In this document: positions 33,240 through 41,927 of the stretch, piece after piece
Layout of the letters: each line of letters opens with the position of its first letter
Numbering within the stretch: position 1 is the first letter of the stretch
From: Kitasatospora sp. MMS16-BH015
GTDB taxonomy: Bacteria > Actinomycetota > Actinomycetes > Streptomycetales > Streptomycetaceae
NCBI RefSeq assembly: GCF_002943525.1
Contig: NZ_CP025394.1
Location: forward strand, 7,021,001 to 7,085,000
Direction of reading: 5' to 3'
DNA: 64,000 nt
Program-made: the position numbers and the translations under genes
Notes under the pieces: generated by a model
Seen by the model: the letters and a program-made list of their open reading frames with translations, nothing else
Databases searched by the model: none
What the model was told of the DNA's origin: nothing

Positions 33240-33752
33240 CGGGTACTCCCTGGTCTGAGAGCGGGTCGGATCGGTCAACTATCAAGAAAGCAAAGGAAGT
33301 TGATGCTCAGTCAGGTCGGCTGCCCGGCCCGGCGGTTCTTCCTCGCAGAGCATGCTCCGGTCGCTGCGGCGGCGCCAGAGGGACTTCGGGGCAATGGCCG
33401 AATATGCCGCCGGTATCCATCCACGGGTGCGCCGGGGCGCTCCCCGCTGCACTCCGTGCCCGGTCGCCTGCGCTCCGTCATGGCGATGGCACCGGCCGGG
33501 TGCCGCGGTGTCGGGCCGAACGGCAAGGCGGCGGGCGGTGGGGCTCGGGGTGGTGCGCCGGTGCGCGCCGGTCGGTCGGTCGTGCCCGCCCCATCCGCCC
33601 GTTCACCTGCCGGACGTCCCGTGGGCCCCGATGGGACCGGCCGTGACCCGGTCGCAACATGACCGAATCCTGACGGTTACCCGCCGCAACACTCCCGTGG
33701 CACGGCGGCAACATCACGGCGGAGTCCGGGCTCGCGGTCCAGGGATCCGGAT
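33240..33752 (-). promoter_or_regulatory. upstream region of lanKC (no gene seen)
   Basis: 513 bp between the response-regulator stop and lanKC. On the minus strand TGTTGC occurs three times (complement of GCAACA near 33655, 33689 and 33708), a possible set of direct repeats for a response regulator. The AT-richer stretch 33275-33305 is the best promoter position. No convincing ORF: a 23-codon frame at 33352 has no leader or ring motif. Confidence 0.4.
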
Positions 33753-34415
33753 TCAGGGCTCCGGCAGCGGCGGCGGCCCGACCCGGTTGGCCAGCGCCAC
33801 GGCCGCGACCGAGGAGTGCACGTCCAGCTTGAGCATCATGTTCTGCACGTGGGTGCGCACGGTGTTGGTGGAGAGAAAGAGCCGCCGCCCGATCTCGGGC
33901 CGGCTGAGCCCCGCACAGAGGCAGCCCAGCACCTCGCGCTCGCGCGCGGTCAGCGTGGCCAGCCGTTCGGCGCCCTCGTCCTGGGCCGAGCGCAGCGCCA
34001 CCAGCTCGTCCACCACGGTGGTCAGCAGCACCGGCGGCAGCCAGGTCTCGCCGCGCAGCACGCCCCGGATCACCACCAGCAGGTGCTGCAGTGCGCTGTC
34101 CTTCGGCACCCAGCCCCGGACGCCGGCCCGGACGGCGGCGGTGACCAGCTCCGCATCCCGCGAGCCGTCGCTCAGCACCACCAGCGGCACCGGCAGGTCA
34201 CGGCCCCAGCTCGGCCCGGCCGCCGTGGGCCCGGCGGTGAGCAGGCCGATGTCGGCCACCACCAGATCCGCCCGCCCGGCGGCGGCCAGCGCCCGGGCCT
34301 CGGCCAGCGCGGTGACGGCGTGCGTGGTGAGGCCGACCTGGTGGAGCCCGGTGGCCAGCACCTCGGCCACCGTGCGCCGCCGGTCGGCGACCACCACCCG
34401 GACTGCGCCCGACAT
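33753..34415 (-). CDS. NarL/LuxR-family response regulator (orphan)
   Basis: 220 aa. Receiver domain (1-125) has the phospho-acceptor Asp in LVVADIGLL, Ser/Asp in VVLSDGS and the conserved Lys in GWVPKDS. The C-terminal LuxR HTH (about 150-210) reads LTAREREVLGCLCAGLSRPE then IGRRLFLSTNTVRTHVQNMM. No histidine kinase is adjacent. Same direction as lanKC and immediately upstream of it, a position that suggests it activates the lanthipeptide operon as RamR does for SapB. The true start is ATG 34415 (MSGAVRVVVADRR); the longer open frame overlaps the divergent regulator. Confidence 0.9.
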   Translation of the reverse strand: MSGAVRVVVADRRRTVAEVLATGLHQVGLTTHAVTALAEARALAAAGRADLVVADIGLLTAGPTAAGPSWGRDLPVPLVVLSDGSRDAELVTAAVRAGVRGWVPKDSALQHLLVVIRGVLRGETWLPPVLLTTVVDELVALRSAQDEGAERLATLTAREREVLGCLCAGLSRPEIGRRLFLSTNTVRTHVQNMMLKLDVHSSVAAVALANRVGPPPLPEP

Positions 34416-34700
34416 GTCTCCGAGGCTGCCACGGTGCGGCGCGCCCTGCCACGCCCGGCCGGCCCGCCCACCCCGCTCCGTCCGCCCGGGGTGGCCGGGC
34501 TCGGGGCCGTCTGTTTCCCTGGAGGCAAGTGCCGCACCGACCGGCCTCGGCCTGGGGTGCCCGCCCGGCCTGGGCGGCCCCGGCCGCCGCCCGGTGGGCC
34601 CCGTCCGCCGCTCGGCGGGCTGCGGCGCGAGGCCGGTGGGCCGCGGTACGGCGCTGGTGCGCTGCGGCGCGGCGCCGGTGGAGCGAAGGGAAGGTCGCAG

Positions 34701-35426
34701 GTGGTGGAGACGCCGGCCGGGCCGGGACACGGAGCGGGAGCGGGTCGGACGGCCGCCGGGGTCGGAGCCGGGGCCGGCCGCAGCGGGGGCGGCCTCGCGC
34801 TGGTGGTGGCGGACGCGGAGCGGCTGCTCGCCGACGCGCTGGCACTGGCGCTCACCGGGCGGGGTTACCGGGTGCGGGCCACGGCGACCACCCGGAACGG
34901 GCTGCTGCGGGCGGTGCTCCACCACCGGCCGGACGCCTGCCTGCTGGACCTGCACCTCAGCGACGGCCGGGCGCTGGACGTGATCGAGGCGATCCACCGC
35001 GCGGTGCCCACCACCCGGATCCTGGCGCTCTCCCGGGAGGCCGACCCCGGGGTGGTGGAGATCGCGATCGAGGCCGGGGCGGCGGGCTACCTGAGCAAGG
35101 ACCGGGGCGTCGAGGCGCTGGACCGGGCGCTGCGCCGGATCACCGCCGGGGAGCTGTTCGTCGAGGCCAACCTCACCCTGGAGGCCAGGCAGGGCCGACC
35201 CGCCCCCGGCGGGCGCTCGCTGCGCTGGCTGACCCACCGCGAGCTGGAGGTGCTGCGGCGGCTCACCGAGGGCGACGGCACGGTGGAGATCGCCCGGGCC
35301 CTGGACATGACCACCAACACCGCCCGCACCCACGTGCAGAACGTGCTCGACAAGCTCGGTGTGCACTCCCGCCTGGAGGCCGTCGCGCTGGCCAACCGGC
35401 TCAAGACCGAGCAGCGCAGCAGCTGA
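34701..35426 (+). CDS. NarL/LuxR-family response regulator (orphan)
   Basis: 241 aa. A Gly/Ala-rich N-terminal extension of about 30 residues precedes a receiver domain with Asp in ACLLDLHLSDG, Ser in ILALSREA and Lys in GYLSKDRG. The C-terminal HTH is LTHRELEVLRRLTEGDGTVE then IARALDMTTNTARTHVQNVL. It diverges from the other regulator over 285 bp. GTG 34701 is preferred, with AAGGT 5 nt upstream. No kinase neighbour. Two paired regulators diverging beside one lanthipeptide locus suggest heteromeric or opposing control, which is inference. Confidence 0.87.
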   Translation: MVETPAGPGHGAGAGRTAAGVGAGAGRSGGGLALVVADAERLLADALALALTGRGYRVRATATTRNGLLRAVLHHRPDACLLDLHLSDGRALDVIEAIHRAVPTTRILALSREADPGVVEIAIEAGAAGYLSKDRGVEALDRALRRITAGELFVEANLTLEARQGRPAPGGRSLRWLTHRELEVLRRLTEGDGTVEIARALDMTTNTARTHVQNVLDKLGVHSRLEAVALANRLKTEQRSS

Positions 35427-35461
35427 GACCGGTCGGTCCGCGCCGGTCCGGACCGTCTCAG
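35423..35461. terminator. bidirectional terminator between convergent genes
   Basis: CTGAGACCGGTC (35423-35434) pairs with GACCGTCTCAG (35451-35461) with one bulge, exactly between the response regulator and the DegT-like gene stops. Confidence 0.7.
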
Positions 35462-36687
35462 GGACGCACCCCCGGTCCGGGGTCGGCTTCGGCTTCCGCG
35501 ATGACGGCGCAGACCCGGTCGACCTGGGATTCGGTGAGGCCGGGGTGCAGCGGCAGCGAGAGCAGCTCGGGGAAGAGCGCGTCGGCGCCGGGCAGGCCCT
35601 CGGGCGGGCGCAGCGCGGCGCGGCGGAGGTACCCGAGCCGGTGCAGCGGGATGAAGTGCACCGAACTGCCGATGCCGTGTTCGGCCAGCCGGGCGACCAG
35701 GCGGTTGCGCCGCAGCGGGTACTCGGGGCCGACCCGCAGCACGTAGAGCTGCCAGGAGTGCAGACCTGCGGTGGGCGGGCGGGGCGTGGTCAGGCCGGGG
35801 ACACCGCTCAGCCGGGCGGTGTAGCGGGCGGCCAGCACGGCGCGGCGGCGCTGCCAGCCGGCCAGGTGGCGCAACTGGGCGCGGCCGATGGCGGCCTGGA
35901 GGTCGGTGAGGTTGGCCTTGAGGCCGGGCTCCTCGACGGCGTACTGCCAGGCGCCGCCGGGCTGGTGGCGCCGCCAGTCGTCGGTGGACATCCCGTGCAG
36001 CCGGGCCCGCCGGCAGCCGGCGGCCAGGTCGTCGTCCTCGGTGGTGATCATGCCGCCCTCACCGATCGGCAGGGTGGCCCCGGCGGCGAAGCTGAAGCAG
36101 GCGGCCCGGCTCAGCGCCCCGACCGGCCGCCCGCCGAGGAAGGTGCCGAGCGCGTGCGCGGCGTCCTCCACCACCCGGTGCGGCGGCAGCCCGGCGGCCT
36201 CGCCGAGCTCGCGCAGCGGGGCCGGCGCCCCGGCGTAGTGCAGGGCCATCAGCGCCTCCGGCCGTCCGAAGGCCCGGACGGCCCGGCGCACCGTCGCGGC
36301 GGTGGGCATCCCGGTGGCGGGCTCCACGTCCACCAGCAGCGGCCGCAGGCCCGCGTGCAGCACGGCCTGGGCGGCCCCGCAGAAGGTCAGGTCGGGCACC
36401 AGCACCAGGCCGCCCGGCGGCAGCCGGAGGTCCCGCAGCACCAGTTCGAGCGCGGCCGTGCCGGAGCTGACCGCCACGGCGTGCCGGGCACCGACCAGCC
36501 CGGCGAACTCGCCCTCGAAGAGCTGGGTCTGCGGCCCGCTGGTCACCCAGCCGGACTCCAGGACCACTCGCGCGGCCTCGCGGGCCTCGGCGCAGATCTC
36601 GGTGCGGGTGTACGGCACCGACAGGTCGTCAGCCACCGGCAGCCGCACGGTGGTGACGCTGCGCGGTACGGAGGTCGACATGCTCAT
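35458..36687 (-). CDS. DegT/DnrJ/EryC1/StrS-fold protein lacking the PLP lysine
   Basis: 409 aa, normal length for the sugar aminotransferase family. Conserved parts include SGTAALEL (phosphate-binding), VVEDAAHALGTF (Asp to the pyridine nitrogen), GEGGMITT and the C-terminal HSWQLYVLRV. At the internal aldimine position, where the family reads FSF.xTK.LxxGEGG, this protein reads FSFAAGATLPIGEGG: Ala204 replaces the lysine (codon GCC at 36076-36078). A normal transaminase cycle is therefore unlikely; a dehydratase using His, a PLP-independent role or a regulatory role is possible. ATG 36687 is preferred, with GAGGA 8 nt upstream. It converges with the response regulator. Confidence 0.85.
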   Translation of the reverse strand: MSMSTSVPRSVTTVRLPVADDLSVPYTRTEICAEAREAARVVLESGWVTSGPQTQLFEGEFAGLVGARHAVAVSSGTAALELVLRDLRLPPGGLVLVPDLTFCGAAQAVLHAGLRPLLVDVEPATGMPTAATVRRAVRAFGRPEALMALHYAGAPAPLRELGEAAGLPPHRVVEDAAHALGTFLGGRPVGALSRAACFSFAAGATLPIGEGGMITTEDDDLAAGCRRARLHGMSTDDWRRHQPGGAWQYAVEEPGLKANLTDLQAAIGRAQLRHLAGWQRRRAVLAARYTARLSGVPGLTTPRPPTAGLHSWQLYVLRVGPEYPLRRNRLVARLAEHGIGSSVHFIPLHRLGYLRRAALRPPEGLPGADALFPELLSLPLHPGLTESQVDRVCAVIAEAEADPGPGVRP

Positions 36688-37226
36688 CGGCACCGTCCTC
36701 GGCCTGCCGAGCCCGGGGCGGACTCGTCCTTGCCCCGACGGTAGGCGGGCCGCCGGGCCGGGAGATCCGGTGCGAGGACGAGTTCGGGTACGTCATCTGC
36801 GGATCACCCCGCCACCCGGGCCCTCCGGCGGGTTACGTTGCGCTGGGAGGCGCCGCGGACGAGCAGCGAAGCCCGTCACAGGCTGTCCCAAGGCGTCGGC
36901 CGGACCGCGAGGTGTGCGTAGGCCGGGCCGCTGGTGACGGATGTCGCGCCCCGCCGCCTCCCGTCGCGCCCGAGGCCGGATCTTGTCGGTGTCCGCCAGG
37001 TGCGCGCGGCGGCCGGGTCGGTGCGGGCCGACCCGGCCGCCTCTTCGTGAGCTCGGGGCCCGTTCCGGGCCGGCGACCGACCGGCAGAAGTGCGTGCGAG
37101 GGCAGTTCTGCCGGTGGAAGCTCCTGGCCGGTGGGGCGGGCAGGTGGTCGACTCGAGGGGTACGGGCCGGGTGGTGGGAGCCACCGGTCGGGCCCGGAAG
37201 GATCCACCGCCGACCAGGAGCCGACC
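36688..37226. other. intergenic region without a recognised gene
   Basis: 539 bp between divergent genes. It contains a 9-bp inverted pair ACTCGTCCT/AGGACGAGT (36722-36730, 36775-36783) near the DegT-like gene. A hairpin CCGGCAGAA/TTCTGCCGG (37081-37089, 37106-37114) lies upstream of the hypothetical gene. Open frames crossing it are GC-driven shadows. Confidence 0.5.
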
Positions 37227-37781
37227 GTGCCGATGACGCAGCCCACCACCACCGCCCACCCGGCCCGTGCACTCCGCGAGCTCGGGGGCCACGCCTTCGG
37301 GTACGAGTCGGCCGGCCGGCTGGTGCGCTGCGCCGAGTGCGGCGCGTACGAGGGCGGGGTGAGCGCGGCCGACGGCACGGTCACCCCGTGCACCGGGTTC
37401 GCGGGGTACGGCGGCGACCACGGGCGGGTCTACCTGCTGGTGACGGTGCGGCCCGAGCTCCGGGACGGCTGGGTCACGCCGCTGATCTGGCGGATCGAGC
37501 AGACCGGGCTCGCCCGGACCCCGCAGTACCCCTGGCGGGACGGGCAGCTGCTGGTGGAGTCGGCGCCCAGCGTGGTCGAGGACCTGGCGAACCGGATCCG
37601 GGGCGTCGCCTTCGACCTGGCCGGCCGGAGCCGGGTGCCCGCCGCGGCCGCGATCCGGCAGCTCTCGGAGCCGGCGGGTCGGGCGGTGCTCGAGGCCAAC
37701 CGCGCGGCGTACCTCGCCGAGGAGGAGGCGGGGGGAGAGCAGCTCCGGCGCCGGTTCGACGCCCTGCCGGCGGCCGGCTGA
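37227..37781 (+). CDS. hypothetical protein with CxxC motif
   Basis: 184 aa, not recognised. The N-terminal region has LVRCAECGAYEGG and a later TPCTGFAGYGG, possibly one metal site. The C-terminal half is helical with many Arg, Glu and Ala. No signal peptide or membrane helix. Start GTG 37227 is chosen because AGGAG lies 6 nt upstream; the ATG at 37233 would be 12 nt away. Codon third positions are strongly G/C in this frame, so it is probably a true gene. Converges with the STAND regulator over a hairpin. Confidence 0.7.
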   Translation: MPMTQPTTTAHPARALRELGGHAFGYESAGRLVRCAECGAYEGGVSAADGTVTPCTGFAGYGGDHGRVYLLVTVRPELRDGWVTPLIWRIEQTGLARTPQYPWRDGQLLVESAPSVVEDLANRIRGVAFDLAGRSRVPAAAAIRQLSEPAGRAVLEANRAAYLAEEEAGGEQLRRRFDALPAAG

Positions 37782-37816
37782 CCGGGAGCCGTCCGGTCGG
37801 CGGGGACCGGTCAGCC
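37776..37816. terminator. terminator-like hairpin between convergent genes
   Basis: GGCTGACCGG (37776-37785) pairs perfectly with CCGGTCAGCC (37807-37816). It straddles the stop of the hypothetical gene and precedes the stop of the STAND regulator. Confidence 0.6.
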
Positions 37817-37819
37817 GCC

Positions 37820-40186
37820 TCAGGACGCCGGTTCGGCGTCCGGTCGGTCCAGGGCCGCCAACTCGGCGGCGGCCTCGGCCTCCTGGGGGCTGCGGAGTGC
37901 GGCGAGGGAGGTGTGGGCGGCGCGGAGCAGGCGGCGGGCCTCCTCGGGGCGGCCGGTGCGGGCGAGCACGCGGCCGAGGGCGAGCCGGCTCGGGGCCGTC
38001 CAGGTCGGCATGTCGGCGGGTTCGAAGCCGGCCAGGGCCTCGCGCAGCCAGGGCTCGGCCTCGGGCCAACGTGCCAGGGCCACCAGGTCGTTGCCGAGGT
38101 GCAGCGAGGTGGCCGCCCGATAGAGGGCCATCAGCTCGGGCGGCTTGCCGGGCACGCCGGCCCGGCAGATCGCGTCGCTGCGGCGGTGCACCTCCAGCGC
38201 CTCCTCGGCCCGGCCGGCCTCGCGCAGGTAGCGGCCGAGGGTGTTGAGGGTGAAGAGCTCGGCGAGCCGGGCCCCGCTCTCCGGCAGCGGGGCCAGCAAC
38301 TCGGCGGCCTGCCGCAGCCGTTCCATCGCCTCGCTGACCCGGCCCAGCCGGTGCAGGGCCGTGGCGCCGTGCGCCAGCGCCGAACAGACCGCCTGCGGGT
38401 CCTCGATCGAGCGGGCCACGGCCGAGGCGGCGTCGGCGGCGGCCAGGGCCAGCCCGGGATCGTCCCCGGAGACGTTCAGCGACCAGGCCAGGTTGGTGAG
38501 TTGGGTGCTCTGGTCGTCATGCCGGCCCAGTGCCTCGGCGGCCTTCGCCGCGCAGCGGAACACCTCGGCCCAGACGTCCCAGTGCTGGTTGAGCTCGGCG
38601 AACCAGTGCACCGCGTCGGCGGTGGCGATGACCTCCTGGTACCGGCCGATGGCCAGCAGCCGGTGCAACGCGGCCTGCCACTCGGCCTGTTCGGCCTCCA
38701 ACCACTCCTTGGCGCTCTCGCGGTCGGTGGGCGCGGTGGCCGGGTCGGGGTCCGGGGCCGAGCCGTCGTGGCGGCGCTTGGCGTCGAAGTGCGAGGCGGC
38801 GGCCCGGGTGCGGGCGAGCAGCCACTGGGCGAAGGAGTCCAGGGCGGCCTCGCGTTCGGACGGTTGCTCCTGGGCGGCGAGTCGCTCACCGGCGAAGACC
38901 TTGAGCAGATCGTGGAAGCGGTACCGCTCCGCGCTGGCGTGGGGTTGCAGCAGGCCGGCGTCCACGAGTTCGTCGGCGTGCAGCGCGGCCTCGCGCAGCG
39001 GCAGACGGGCCAACCTCGCCGCGCTCTCCAGGCTGAAGTCGACTCCCGCGGTCAGCGCCGCCCGGCGCAGCACCACCTGGGCGGGCGGGGAGAGTTGGCG
39101 GTAGGACAGCTCGAAGGCGTTCCGCACCCGCAGGGTGCCGGCCTGAAGCAGGTCCAAGCGTCGGTCCTCGCGGGCGAGTTGGACCGCCATCTTGCCCAGC
39201 CGCTCGTCGGCCCGGCCGGCCAGCCGCTGCCCGGCGATCCGGACGGCCAGCGGCAGCTGCCCGCACAGCTCGGCCAGCCGGTGCGCGGCCTGCTGCTCCT
39301 CGCCGACCCGCTGCGGGCCGAGGATGCGGCCGAGCAGTTCGACGGCCTCCCCGGGCTGGAGCAGGGCGAGTTCGATCCGGTGCACCGCCTCCAGGCCGGC
39401 GAGCGTGCGGCGGCCGGTGACGATGGTCAGGCAGCGGCCGGCGCCGGGGAGCAGCGGCCTGATCTGCTCCTCGTCCGCCGCGTTGTCCAGCACGAAGACC
39501 GCCCGCAGGTCGCGGACCACCGTCCGGAACAGCCCCGAGCGCGCCTCCGTCCCGGCCGGGATGCCGCCGGCCGGCACGCCCAGCGCCGAGAGCACCCGGC
39601 CGAGGGCCTCGTGCGGGCTGGTCGGTTCCTCGGCCATGCCGAGCAGGTCGATCGAGTACTGCCCGTCCGGGAAGCGTTCGGCCAGCCGGTACGCGGCGTG
39701 CACGGCGAACGCGGTCTTGCCGAGCCCGGGCTGCCCGCAGACCAGCACCACCGGGGCGTGGGCGGCGTCGGCCCGGTCCAGCACCGCCGAGACCTCGGCC
39801 AGCTCCCGGTCGCGCCCGACGAAGTCGGCGACGGCGCGGGGGAGGAGCAGGGCGGTCCGCGGCTCGGCCGTTCGGACCGGCCGGCCCGGTGCACCGCTCT
39901 CCGTGGTGGCGGCCGGGCGGGCCGTGTGCGGGCGGGAGCGGCCGGGGCTCGCGGCCTGCTCCAACTGCCGGGCGCCGGCCTCGTCCAGGCCGAGGCCCTG
40001 GGCCAGCGCCTGCACGGTACGGCGCTGCGGGCCGCGGGCCCGGCCGCGTTCGAGGTCGGCCACGGCGCGGACGCTGATCCCGGAGCGGTGCGACAGCTCC
40101 TCCTGGCTCAGGCCCGCCCGGGTGCGCAGGCCGCGCAGCAGCGGGCCGAGCGCGGGTGGCTCGGCCGCCGGTGGATCGGTCTGCAT
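37820..40186 (-). CDS. STAND-type regulator: XRE HTH, NB-ARC ATPase, TPR
   Basis: 788 aa. XRE HTH at about 15-70 (LRTRAGLSQEELSHRSGISVRAVADLERG), then an NB-ARC ATPase from about 115 (FVGRDRELAEV; P-loop GQPGLGKTAFA; Walker B-like AVFVLDNAA; GxP-like GQLPLAVRIAG). From about 480 a TPR-rich helical region runs to the end. The layout matches actinobacterial AfsR-related regulators, but with an XRE head instead of a SARP domain. Such proteins switch on ATP binding after sensing a ligand or partner through the TPRs. Monocistronic; target genes unknown. Confidence 0.9.
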   Translation of the reverse strand: MQTDPPAAEPPALGPLLRGLRTRAGLSQEELSHRSGISVRAVADLERGRARGPQRRTVQALAQGLGLDEAGARQLEQAASPGRSRPHTARPAATTESGAPGRPVRTAEPRTALLLPRAVADFVGRDRELAEVSAVLDRADAAHAPVVLVCGQPGLGKTAFAVHAAYRLAERFPDGQYSIDLLGMAEEPTSPHEALGRVLSALGVPAGGIPAGTEARSGLFRTVVRDLRAVFVLDNAADEEQIRPLLPGAGRCLTIVTGRRTLAGLEAVHRIELALLQPGEAVELLGRILGPQRVGEEQQAAHRLAELCGQLPLAVRIAGQRLAGRADERLGKMAVQLAREDRRLDLLQAGTLRVRNAFELSYRQLSPPAQVVLRRAALTAGVDFSLESAARLARLPLREAALHADELVDAGLLQPHASAERYRFHDLLKVFAGERLAAQEQPSEREAALDSFAQWLLARTRAAASHFDAKRRHDGSAPDPDPATAPTDRESAKEWLEAEQAEWQAALHRLLAIGRYQEVIATADAVHWFAELNQHWDVWAEVFRCAAKAAEALGRHDDQSTQLTNLAWSLNVSGDDPGLALAAADAASAVARSIEDPQAVCSALAHGATALHRLGRVSEAMERLRQAAELLAPLPESGARLAELFTLNTLGRYLREAGRAEEALEVHRRSDAICRAGVPGKPPELMALYRAATSLHLGNDLVALARWPEAEPWLREALAGFEPADMPTWTAPSRLALGRVLARTGRPEEARRLLRAAHTSLAALRSPQEAEAAAELAALDRPDAEPAS

Positions 40187-40341
40187 GCGCCTCGACTGTC
40201 CCCTCTGGCCTGGTCGGTCCGGCCCGCGCCCGCCGGCCGGTCCGCACCGGCAGCAGTATGCCCGATCGGACCACTGTCAAGCGGGCGGGCGGGCCGGCTG
40301 TCACCGCTGGGGTCGGCCGGTGCCGGCCGACGGGCCGCAGG

Positions 40342-41142
40342 TCAGGGGCGGGGAGCCTTGGGGCCGTGGACGGCCAGGTACTCGGCGGCCAGCCAGGGGG
40401 CGAGCTCGTCGAGGAGCATCGGGAGGTCGGCGGGGGTGGCGGTGGCCGCCCGGCGCAGCTGCTCGGCGCGCTCGGGGTAGTAGTGGGCGGCGATCTCGGC
40501 GGACCGGGCCAGGTCGCTGGTCCAGCCGCCCCAGCGGGGCATCACCAGGGTGAGGGCGGAGCGCAGCAGGCGGCGGCTGACGATGCGGGTGAGCCGCTGC
40601 GGGTCGGCGGTGTCGCGCTGGGCCTGCCAGCGCGGGACGGCGAGGTGCAGGTCGCCGTTGGTCTCGCGGGCGAGCAGCGGGGTGGGGCGGTAGCGGGGCA
40701 GCTGCTCGGCGAGGTCCGGGCCGAGCAGCGGGGTGCAGAGGCAGGCCAGGAACCAGCCGAGGTCGTACCGCTCCAGCTCGCTCAGCAGGGTGGCGGTGTC
40801 GTAGAGCAGGATGCCGACGCCGTCGATCTGCGGGAAGGAATCGTCCAGGAAGGCTTCCTGGTCCTTCGCCGCGGCCCGGTCGGCCGGGGTGGGCGGCCGG
40901 TGCAGCGCGAGCAGCAGGTCGAGGTCGGAGCTGCCCGGGCGGGCCGTGCCGCGCGGGATGCTCCCGTACAGGTAGGCGCTGTGCAGCAGTTCCGGCCCGA
41001 AGGCGGCGGCGATCCCCTCCCAGGCAGCGGCCACCACCGGGGCGAACAGGTCCGGCACCAGGTCGATCGAGCCCTCGCGAGCGAGGAAGCCGTCGGGGTC
41101 GAGCCCGGTCACGGGCGGCGCGCTGATCTCCACGGACACCAC
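40342..41142 (-). CDS. nucleotidyltransferase-domain protein (aminoglycoside adenylyltransferase-like)
   Basis: 266 aa. The polymerase-beta-type motif SAYLYGSIPRGTARPGSSDLD then LLLAL contains the GS...D-x-D metal and nucleotide site near residues 64-85. The rest is helical and could serve as a substrate-binding domain as in ANT/AadA enzymes. It may transfer a nucleotide to a small molecule or act as an antitoxin-like NTase; substrate unknown, and no toxin or resistance gene is adjacent. The ATG at 41142 overlaps the arm of the terminator that ends the fasciclin operon. Confidence 0.75.
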   Translation of the reverse strand: MVSVEISAPPVTGLDPDGFLAREGSIDLVPDLFAPVVAAAWEGIAAAFGPELLHSAYLYGSIPRGTARPGSSDLDLLLALHRPPTPADRAAAKDQEAFLDDSFPQIDGVGILLYDTATLLSELERYDLGWFLACLCTPLLGPDLAEQLPRYRPTPLLARETNGDLHLAVPRWQAQRDTADPQRLTRIVSRRLLRSALTLVMPRWGGWTSDLARSAEIAAHYYPERAEQLRRAATATPADLPMLLDELAPWLAAEYLAVHGPKAPRP

Positions 41143-41144
41143 TC

Positions 41145-41181
41145 TGCCAGGCCCCCGCGTCCGCCGAGCAGGGGCCTGGCA
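41145..41181 (-). terminator. terminator of the molybdoenzyme-fasciclin operon
   Basis: 11-bp perfect stem TGCCAGGCCCC / GGGGCCTGGCA with a 15-nt loop, 12 bp downstream of the fasciclin gene stop. Confidence 0.75.
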
Positions 41182-41193
41182 GCGGGCCCACGG

Positions 41194-41841
41194 TCAGGAG
41201 GTGGGCATCAGCACGGTGTCGACGATGTACACCGTGGCATTGGCGGTCTGGACGTTGCCGCAGAGCACCTTGGCGTTGGTGTTGACGGTGAAGTCCTCGC
41301 CGGAGCCGGTCACGCTGAGGTCCGAGCCCTCCAGCGTCTTGTGGGTGCCGGCCAGCGCGGTCGGGGCGAGCCGGGTCGGGGACACGTGGTAGGTGAGGAT
41401 CTTGGTGAGCTTGGCCTTGTCGGCGAGCACGGCGGCGAGGGTGTCCTTCGGCAGCTTGGCGAAGGCGTCGTTGGTCGGGGCGAACACCGTGACGTTCTGG
41501 GCCGAGTTGAGCGTGTCGACCAGCCCGGCCGTCTTGACCGCCGTCACCAGCGTGGAGAGCAGCGGGTTGTTGGAGGCGGCGGTGGCCACCGGGTCCTTGG
41601 CCATCCCGGAGAAGCTGCCCGCCCCGTCCTTGGGCACCGCCGCGCAGGCCGCGCCGAACGGCTGGTCGGTCATCGCGGCGGCCGAACTCCCGGTGCTGCC
41701 GGTGCTGGTGGAGCTCGCCGGAGAACTGGCGGAGCTGGAGGCCGAGTTGGAGCTGCTCCCGGAGGAGCAGGCGGTCAGGCCGGTGGCCAGGGCGCCGGCG
41801 GCGAGCAGGGCGGCGACGGTCTTGGAGCGCAGGGTGAACAT
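41194..41841 (-). CDS. fasciclin-domain lipoprotein (MPT70/MPT83-like)
   Basis: 215 aa. Signal peptide with lipobox ATGLTAC, giving a lipid-anchored surface protein. A Ser-rich linker (about 26-55) leads to one FAS1 domain (about 75-215) with NVTVFAPTNDAFAKLP and ILTYHVSP, the H1 and H2 fasciclin motifs, ending ATVYIVDTVLMP. In Mycobacterium the homologous MPT70/MPT83 are the main SigK targets, and here the gene is 86 bp behind the molybdoenzyme gene, which has a SigK-type promoter. The ATG at 41841 has GAAGGAA upstream; the longer frame is rejected. Confidence 0.92.
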   Translation of the reverse strand: MFTLRSKTVAALLAAGALATGLTACSSGSSSNSASSSASSPASSTSTGSTGSSAAAMTDQPFGAACAAVPKDGAGSFSGMAKDPVATAASNNPLLSTLVTAVKTAGLVDTLNSAQNVTVFAPTNDAFAKLPKDTLAAVLADKAKLTKILTYHVSPTRLAPTALAGTHKTLEGSDLSVTGSGEDFTVNTNAKVLCGNVQTANATVYIVDTVLMPTS

Positions 41842-41927
41842 CGGAATTCCTTCGGTGAGTCGGTGAGTCGGGTCTGTTTTCGGCAAGGCGGTGCCGCACG
41901 GGCGGCGGGTGGGGAAGATCCGGGGGT

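Noticed and set aside
33284..33352. A second lanthipeptide precursor upstream of lanKC (23-codon frame on the minus strand)
   Set aside because: No LELQ-type leader, no S-x2-S-x3-C core and no clear ribosome site.
36941..40480. A 1179-codon rightward frame over the STAND regulator and neighbours
   Set aside because: Low-complexity Gly/Gln/Arg translation; it runs antisense to a clear XRE-NB-ARC-TPR protein and through another real gene.
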